From positions 372,001-436,000 of the forward strand of contig JALRMH010000006.1 in the NCBI GenBank assembly GCA_026119935.1: DNA of 64,000 bases. The letters are read 5' to 3'. The notes under the pieces were generated by a model. It was not told where the DNA came from, searched no databases, and worked only from the letters and a program-made list of their open reading frames with translations. Positions 58,603-64,000 of the stretch are shown here, in pieces. The DNA is from Endothia cerciana (lineage: Eukaryota; Ascomycota; Sordariomycetes; Diaporthales; Cryphonectriaceae). The position numbers were made by a program, and so were the translations under genes. Numbering within the stretch: the stretch's first letter is position 1; every line of letters starts with the position of its first letter.

Positions 58603-58991
58603 CGTTGCCAATGCTCCGTAACGAGGCGACGAGGCCCGTCCGTGATCTCGAAGATGATCCTCCCACAGAAGGCAAAAAGGATGAGAGCGAAGGCCTGGAT
58701 GACGGTGTACCAGAGAGGGAGCAGGACGTAGACGGAGTCGATATAGGGCCTGGGAAGCTCGCGAAGAAGTATCCAGGTGCACCGGAGGTCCTGACCGAGG
58801 ACGTGCTTGGTCTGCAGGAGGCTCTCCCAGACGGCGAATCTCAGAAAGCCGATTATCTGTCGGAAGCTGGTTGGCTCTTTGGATGGAGCAGTCGGCGAAC
58901 AGCCAACAAGCTCGCGGTCAGGTTCGAGAGCCCAGTTGGCAGGCTTGATAGGCTTTTGGTCAGGCTCAGGAGGCTGGATCTGGTTGTCCAT
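58422..58991 (-). CDS. Uncharacterised frame with a membrane segment, overlapping the next gene
   Basis: 189-residue frame from ATG 58991 (MDNQIQPPEPDQKPIKPANW). Residues 1-125 look genuinely coding: FRQIIGFLRFAVWESLLQ, then LLPLWYTVIQAFALILFAF as a transmembrane helix, then GRIIFEI. The last 60 residues are low-complexity and overlap, one base out of phase, the start of the downstream orphan protein. Either this is the N-terminal part of that protein separated by a frame shift or missed intron, or two genes overlap. I saw no good splice pair that joins them. Confidence 0.45.
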   Translation of the reverse strand: MDNQIQPPEPDQKPIKPANWALEPDRELVGCSPTAPSKEPTSFRQIIGFLRFAVWESLLQTKHVLGQDLRCTWILLRELPRPYIDSVYVLLPLWYTVIQAFALILFAFCGRIIFEITDGPRRLVTEHWQRWTGPHAPPVCQRHASPSVAAQPSAHPSAQSSIIRSPSQLERMVRHISLAQELPSPCAMD

Positions 58992-59711
58992 CGTCAGTCT
59001 TGTGGGCTGTAGCGCAACATGGAAGAGCAATGAGGAGGGGTTTGAAAGGTATCAGGACACTGGTGTGGTGAGGAGGTGGTGTGGCTGGTTGGTTGATAGT
59101 GGACTGGGTCAAGAGATGGTAGGAAATCAACAAACATTGATGAGAGCAGCAGCGAGGCACGGCCTTGGCAAGACAGCTAAGCTCAAGGCAGATGTGAAAG
59201 GAGAAGGAGCACTGGAACTGCCATGCCCATGAGGAGGAGCTCGGCCGCTGAAGACGAGGTGTTTCTTCCCTGGGGGCAGAGATAGACAGGGCTGTCTAGG
59301 AATTTGGGTGGGTTATCAGGTAGCTGCAGCAAAGACAGGAAGCCATGGTTGACCTGGGTGCAGAGCTCCTCCTGTCACTCGACTTCACCCCCACATTCAC
59401 CTTCACGGCCATGGTACCTTTGAGCAGTCAACCAAGACGCATCCTTATTGCGAGCTGCAGTGTTTATTCCAGGCACCTGCCCCTATCTCCCTATCTCATC
59501 TCACACCCGAAGAAGTTCTGCTATGCATGCTCATATCTCGATCACGATCACTGGCTTCTCACCCAGCCGAGACTGAAGGGTATCATGATAAGCCCATCTC
59601 GTAGCCAACCTGTTTCACGCCATGTTATCATCGCTCGTAGGTGATCTGGTTAACCTGTCATGTCCATATCTCAAGCGCTTGCCCTCCAGCGCTGCCGTCC
59701 GAGGGTGACCA
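58992..59711. other. Intergenic, upstream of the orphan gene and 3' of TANGO2
   Basis: 720 bp, no recognised gene. Confidence 0.5.
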
Positions 59712-60836
59712 TCATGATTGCTCCCACCCCTCAATGGCAAAATGGAACGTCGCGTCCCCCTTGCCCTTCTCTATCTCATTCCCATCTACATCGAACAGCG
59801 ACCTCTCTGTGTACGTCACGTTGCCGTCCCAGTCCACCAGTATGACAGTCTGCCTCTGCGTCCCGTACATGCCCTGGCTGAACGCCTGCGTGGGTTGCGG
59901 GTCTGGCCTCTGGGAGCCCTCTACCGTTTCCAACGCCTCCCTGAGTTCCGGATTGGCGTGTCCGACCTCCTTGGACTTCGTGGTCCACGAGGCCATGTCG
60001 TCTCTGTGTTGTTGGTCGCCTAGTAGCGGGATGAAGATCGATTCCTGCAGCACCTTCAGGTAGTCCTCGAAGCCCGAGTCTGGTGATCTGGGCAGGTCGT
60101 CCTGGTCCAGGAGGCCAAAGAGGCGGTCCCGCAGCTCGTCCTCGCTCGGGTTCTCCACCACGGCCTCCGCAATCACCTTCTTAAGCAAGGTCTTCCCTCT
60201 AGTGACTTTAGGCCACTCCTCCGGGTTGTCATATGCCGCATTGCTCAATCCCACGATCTCGCCTCGCCTCCCGGCGATCCACGGGATCTGCTCCGGGTGC
60301 TCCGCCTTATTCGACAGGATGCCCAGCGGCTCCAACTCATTCTGACCATCTACCTTCCGCCTCCGCAGCTTGCCACAGATGAGCGAGAACCCGCCCACCC
60401 CCTGGGTCCCCCCCTCTGCGATCATCGCCTCCACGAACTCCCGCACGCTCTGCTCACTCGGGCTTCCAAGCCACGCGGTGACCATACCGCCGCGGCTCTT
60501 GGCCCCGCTCACGGATGGCGCGCCGGTGCCCGAGTCCAGCTCCCGGTAGTTGGTTAGCACGGCGAAGTGGCCGGATTTGGTGATGCCGAGCCAGGTGCCT
60601 TGTTCGGGGCGGAGGAGGTCGCGCGAGGAGAGTATATGCTGGACCTCCTCCGAGGAGTCGCCATGCTGCGGGGCGGCTTCGTTGCTGGCTGGGGTAGCCG
60701 TCCTTGACGATTGCCGCGATGCCCTCGTGGTCCACCAGTGAGGTCGGGATGTTGGCCTGAGGATGAACTCGTCGCGGTTGTCGAGGATGATGAGCGCGTA
60801 CTTAGGGTGCGCGGTGGTGAGGAGGGCGATACACAT
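59712..60836 (-). CDS. TANGO2/NRDE family protein
   Basis: 374-residue intronless protein. TANGO2 proteins are implicated in Golgi organisation, lipid homeostasis and heme handling. The start MCIALLTTAHPKYALIILDN puts Cys at position 2, as in the Ntn-hydrolase-like NRDE family, and gives the hallmark DNRDEF. The in-frame GTG-initiated extension upstream is rejected. Further marks: GTWLGITKSGHFAVLTNYRE, GGFSLICGKL, GLSNAAYDNPEEWPKVTRGK and, near the C terminus, YGTQRQTVILVDWDGNVTYTERS. All are in the expected order, and the length is normal for fungal members. The exact biochemical activity of the family is unsettled. Confidence 0.93.
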   Translation of the reverse strand: MCIALLTTAHPKYALIILDNRDEFILRPTSRPHWWTTRASRQSSRTATPASNEAAPQHGDSSEEVQHILSSRDLLRPEQGTWLGITKSGHFAVLTNYRELDSGTGAPSVSGAKSRGGMVTAWLGSPSEQSVREFVEAMIAEGGTQGVGGFSLICGKLRRRKVDGQNELEPLGILSNKAEHPEQIPWIAGRRGEIVGLSNAAYDNPEEWPKVTRGKTLLKKVIAEAVVENPSEDELRDRLFGLLDQDDLPRSPDSGFEDYLKVLQESIFIPLLGDQQHRDDMASWTTKSKEVGHANPELREALETVEGSQRPDPQPTQAFSQGMYGTQRQTVILVDWDGNVTYTERSLFDVDGNEIEKGKGDATFHFAIEGWEQS

Positions 60837-63289
60837 TGTGTCGTATTGTGGCACTTTCGGATGGGTGAGGTTACCGGAACGGCGATTGGGATGGCCCTCT
60901 CTAATCTACGCCCTTGGAGCGGAAGGGGCACTCGTGGCAAGGCGCAAAGGTAGAAGACGTGATGAGTTGCGTTCTCTTCTTATGCTTATTGCCAAATTCT
61001 GCTGTTCTTGTACCTGGCTCACCGGAGATCACACCACATGTACGACTCAAACCGGCACCTCCTGGCGGTGCGTGGGCGAGCCCCTCTGGCGCGTGCCGAA
61101 CACACGTGATGACAAGACAAAAACTTCGAGCGACGATAGCAGGAGACGGAGACTGGCGGATGACCGATAGTTCTGAGTATCAACCATGAGTGTGACTACC
61201 TCTGTGTTGTAGGACCGGAAGGGCTCACGTATAGAGTCTCTCTCACCAACGTCCAGGTCGGCGTGGGGAAGAAAGATAAACGAGGTCTAGAGTACCCCGT
61301 GCATGGGTGGGCACCCCGTATCCGCCGAAGCGGTGAAACCACACCTCCGGCGCCGCTATTCAAGGGCGGCTAGAGCCGCCTGTGCAGGCGACTCCAGACC
61401 GCTGGAGGGCCCCGTATTGGCAGACGTCATGCAGCTCGCCGCCGTGGCGCTGCGCCTGACCTCCAGGGCTCCGAGTCCGGAAGCAAAAGAGAGGGAGAAG
61501 GCACAGCACGCGCCATCTGCACCGCACACACATGTTTGTCAACAAGAGTGCCATAGAACAGAGGTGTCTCCAGATAAAACCATCAACTGTAACAGTCGTT
61601 CCCGGCGATGCATCTGAACGGCTACTCCTGGCCCAACTTGATCCAGACTTGAGGGAGGGCCTCATCAACGTGATAGCCAACGCGATCCTCTCAACGTCCA
61701 ACCGTCGTCCTCGTTTCCTTCGGCAATTAGGAGAAGATATTGACGAAAGCCGTTGTCCAGTCGCGACTGCTCTTGTTTTCTGGCGACCGCAAGAGCAGGG
61801 GCCTCACAGCACAAGTACAATGAGGAAGCGATCACAGAAGGAGCCGGTGTCAAGCTCAAGGCCTAGCCAAAGGACCTCGGGAGCATGCCAACAGCATCCC
61901 CTTCCGGGCGGCTTATGAATATAGAACTGATGCGCTGCTGACGTGCTTACAACATGAACTATTATGTCAGCAAAGGTAATTTAGTCTCACAGATTATCAT
62001 CAGGTGCCTGTAAATATTGTTGACTTACTGGCTGGACTGGGGTTATGATGGCCTTGGTCATTACTTTTGTTCAAGGCGCTACTCTTGCCCAAATACCCAT
62101 CTGGAAACGTTGAGCGGCCGCCGTGGTGACCAACTTAGAACACCGTACACCGCAACAGAGGGCGACGAGTCGTAAACATGGCCAACATGCCTTGACTTCA
62201 CAAGCAGCAAGTCTCTCAAAGCCAATGTTTATTTTCCCAGTTGTGCCATCGCCGCGGTTGAGACTGGAATTTCCCAGAAATATATGCGAGGCTCTCATGT
62301 CCCCCCCGACTGGGCAACGAAGTCAACGTCGAACCTGCAACTGGTTGAAGAAATTGATTATGTCCGATTTGGGCCGTATACACGACCCCCCCCCCCCCTT
62401 TTTTTTTTCTTCTTCTTTTCTTTTTTCCTTTCTTTCTGACCGCCTGGCATCTGACGGCCCGGATACTGATGATCACGCGCGCCGCAGGAAGCTCCCGTCA
62501 ACTGTGACACAAAGGGATATGTTTCCGCGAGCCAAGATGATACTTGTGGGCCCACCTTTGCGGGTATCACTGTGCCAAATGTCATCCCATCGCGAAGGAC
62601 GAGTCAGTCACAGGTGCTGGCTCACCACGTGCGATCCGGTATTTTGGGTCACCATCATGATCGGACAGGGCATTCTAGACCTGCATATGCCCGAAGTTCT
62701 TGGACAGACTTGACAAGACTTTGAGCCGGGAAACGTCACTTAATAATGTGCTATCACAGCCACAGGTCTAATTGCGAAGAGACGACGGCGTGCCGACTTG
62801 GGAAAGCGTCCTGGAATCACTTTTCTCGATGTTTCAGCCTGGGCCCATTCCAATGCCACTTTGGGAATGTTCACCTAGGCTCAGACACATGGATGAAGAT
62901 CGCTTAACTTTGACGGCGCCGACTCTATAGGTGGATTATGATATTTTACCAGTCGCTCCAAGGTGATCAATGCCTGTGATAACCTAGCCTCAGATTTGAA
63001 AAGTTGTCCCATACAACTTGATATGAACGAGGGATTCTAGCTGAAAACATCGATCACGCTCACAAGACCTGACCAGATTCCAGGCAGCAAAGCAACGAGG
63101 AGATATTCAACAAGCGAAGCTCACGCCGACTCCCTACTTCACGACTAGCATTCCTCCCGCTTGCGATTGTGAAGGACCAGTACGGCCAGGGCAAGCAGAG
63201 AACCAAGCTCCGGCGGTGAACCGTCTTGTTAAGAGGCTGAAGCGGCCTGCCCCCCCCTCCAGCATACCCGTCCTCGGCCTTCGGAAGCA
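60837..63289. other. 2.45-kb intergenic region
   Basis: Short open frames only. A C13 run followed by a T-rich stretch lies at 62386-62410. No RNA gene recognised. Confidence 0.5.
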
Positions 63290-64000
63290 ATGATCTCTCA
63301 TCAGACTCCCGTCACAATGTCGAGACTTATGCGGGGCAGACGGCTGCCGGCACTATCGGACCTTGACACTTCTCTTTCTCAGGCGCTGAATACCGCAAAT
63401 GATCAGCCGCTCGCCCTCACGCCGCGCTCGACCTATTCGACATCGCCTCGACAGGCCGAGGCAACACCGCTCCCGTCACCAATCGCCTCTTTCCTCACCA
63501 TGACTCCAGGGACAGTCACCTATGTCCGAGCCACAGCGACGGCCACGGTTTCGACCACTCCTGCGAGTCTCGGGGCCAGAGTGGGAAACATGACTTTAAC
63601 ACCAACAGCCGCCGCATCGGCAATAACAGGCTCCTCGAATACCACCGTGAGCGCGGACCAGAGCAGTCCAGGATTAGTCGCGGGCGTAGCAGGAGCCGGT
63701 AGGCTTTGTCTTCCGCCGCAGTCAGTCTGGTAGGAAACGAATGGTCTGCTGATGACTGCTTCTAGCCGGGTTCTCGTTCGTCTCCCTGGTCGGATTTTGT
63801 ATCGTAAGGAGGAGGCGGTTAATGTTTGACAAGGCTGAAAGGTTAGCCTGACATTTTTCAAACTTCACTTGCGCTAAGTGGCAATGAGCATTCGCTAATG
63901 CCAGGCAGGTTGAGGCTGGGTCAGTTACGGGGAGATACTCTCGAGCTCAGGGGAACGGAGGCGATGACGGGCAGGATGCAGCGTCCTTATTCCTCGAGCT
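63290..64000 (+). CDS. Single-pass membrane protein with Ser/Thr-rich ectodomain (3' end outside window)
   Basis: Exons 63290-63698 and 63766-63841, then 63905 to the window end; GT-AG introns of 67 and 63 bp, in phase. The start is MISHQTPVTMSRLMRGRRLP (a second ATG at 63317 is possible). Residues 20-125 are rich in Ser, Thr, Ala and Pro, mucin-like, with NMT and NTT sequons. SSPGLVAGVAGAAGFSFVSL then LVGFCIV forms a transmembrane helix across the first splice junction, followed by RRRRLMFDKAER on the cytosolic side. This is the layout of fungal cell-wall sensor or SKG6-like proteins. There is no N-terminal signal peptide, so the helix would act as a signal anchor, or a first exon is missing. 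Exon 3 could also start at 63909. Confidence 0.6.

Noticed and set aside
61303..61918. Overlapping plus- and minus-strand frames
   Set aside because: No domains, and codon content is unlike the confirmed genes.

Overview
The window is nuclear DNA of a filamentous ascomycete (Pezizomycotina, probably a Sordariomycete). The evidence is single-copy fungal housekeeping genes (MON2, BLM10, TFB2) on both strands, short GT-AG introns of about 50-150 bp with CTGAC/CTAAC-like branch sites, long GC-rich exons, secreted enzymes and large transporter genes typical of this group, and a decayed pogo/Fot1-type transposon with stop codons of the kind left by repeat-induced point mutation (RIP).

Layout. 1-10.2 kb: the 3' part of MON2 (endosome/Golgi trafficking), a small minus-strand gene built on a duplicated motif and broken by a poly-Asn microsatellite and frame shifts, a mitochondrial stomatin-like protein with a GC-AG intron, and a minus-strand 14-helix MFS efflux pump. 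10.2-19.2 kb: about 9 kb where I could not support any gene. 19.2-25.2 kb: the proteasome activator BLM10. 25.2-34.2 kb: gene-poor, with a possible small secreted protein, a basic orphan protein and an intronless D-amino-acid-oxidase-family gene. 34.2-38.7 kb: a tannase/feruloyl-esterase family gene converging on an unusual one-polypeptide UvrD-type helicase with a RecB-type nuclease. 38.7-41.4 kb: AT-rich transposon relic, a hairpin and minisatellites. 41.4-54.8 kb: four spliced minus-strand genes (ABCC transporter, sugar-porter MFS with a 17-nt exon, Cu-only superoxide dismutase, hotdog thioesterase). 55.3-61 kb: TFB2 of TFIIH, one or two overlapping orphan frames and a TANGO2/NRDE protein. 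63.3 kb to the end: the start of a single-pass membrane protein that runs off the window.

How they relate. This is not one pathway. Conserved core genes (MON2, SLP2, BLM10, TFB2, TANGO2) are separated by accessory blocks. The 29-55 kb stretch is accessory in character: substrate oxidation, plant polyphenol ester hydrolysis, export and import transporters, extracellular superoxide handling, and a relic mobile element beside a helicase-nuclease. The best candidate for something under-described is the helicase-nuclease at 36.2-38.7 kb. Exon structures were assembled by hand from splice signals, reading phase and family motifs. No alignment was run.
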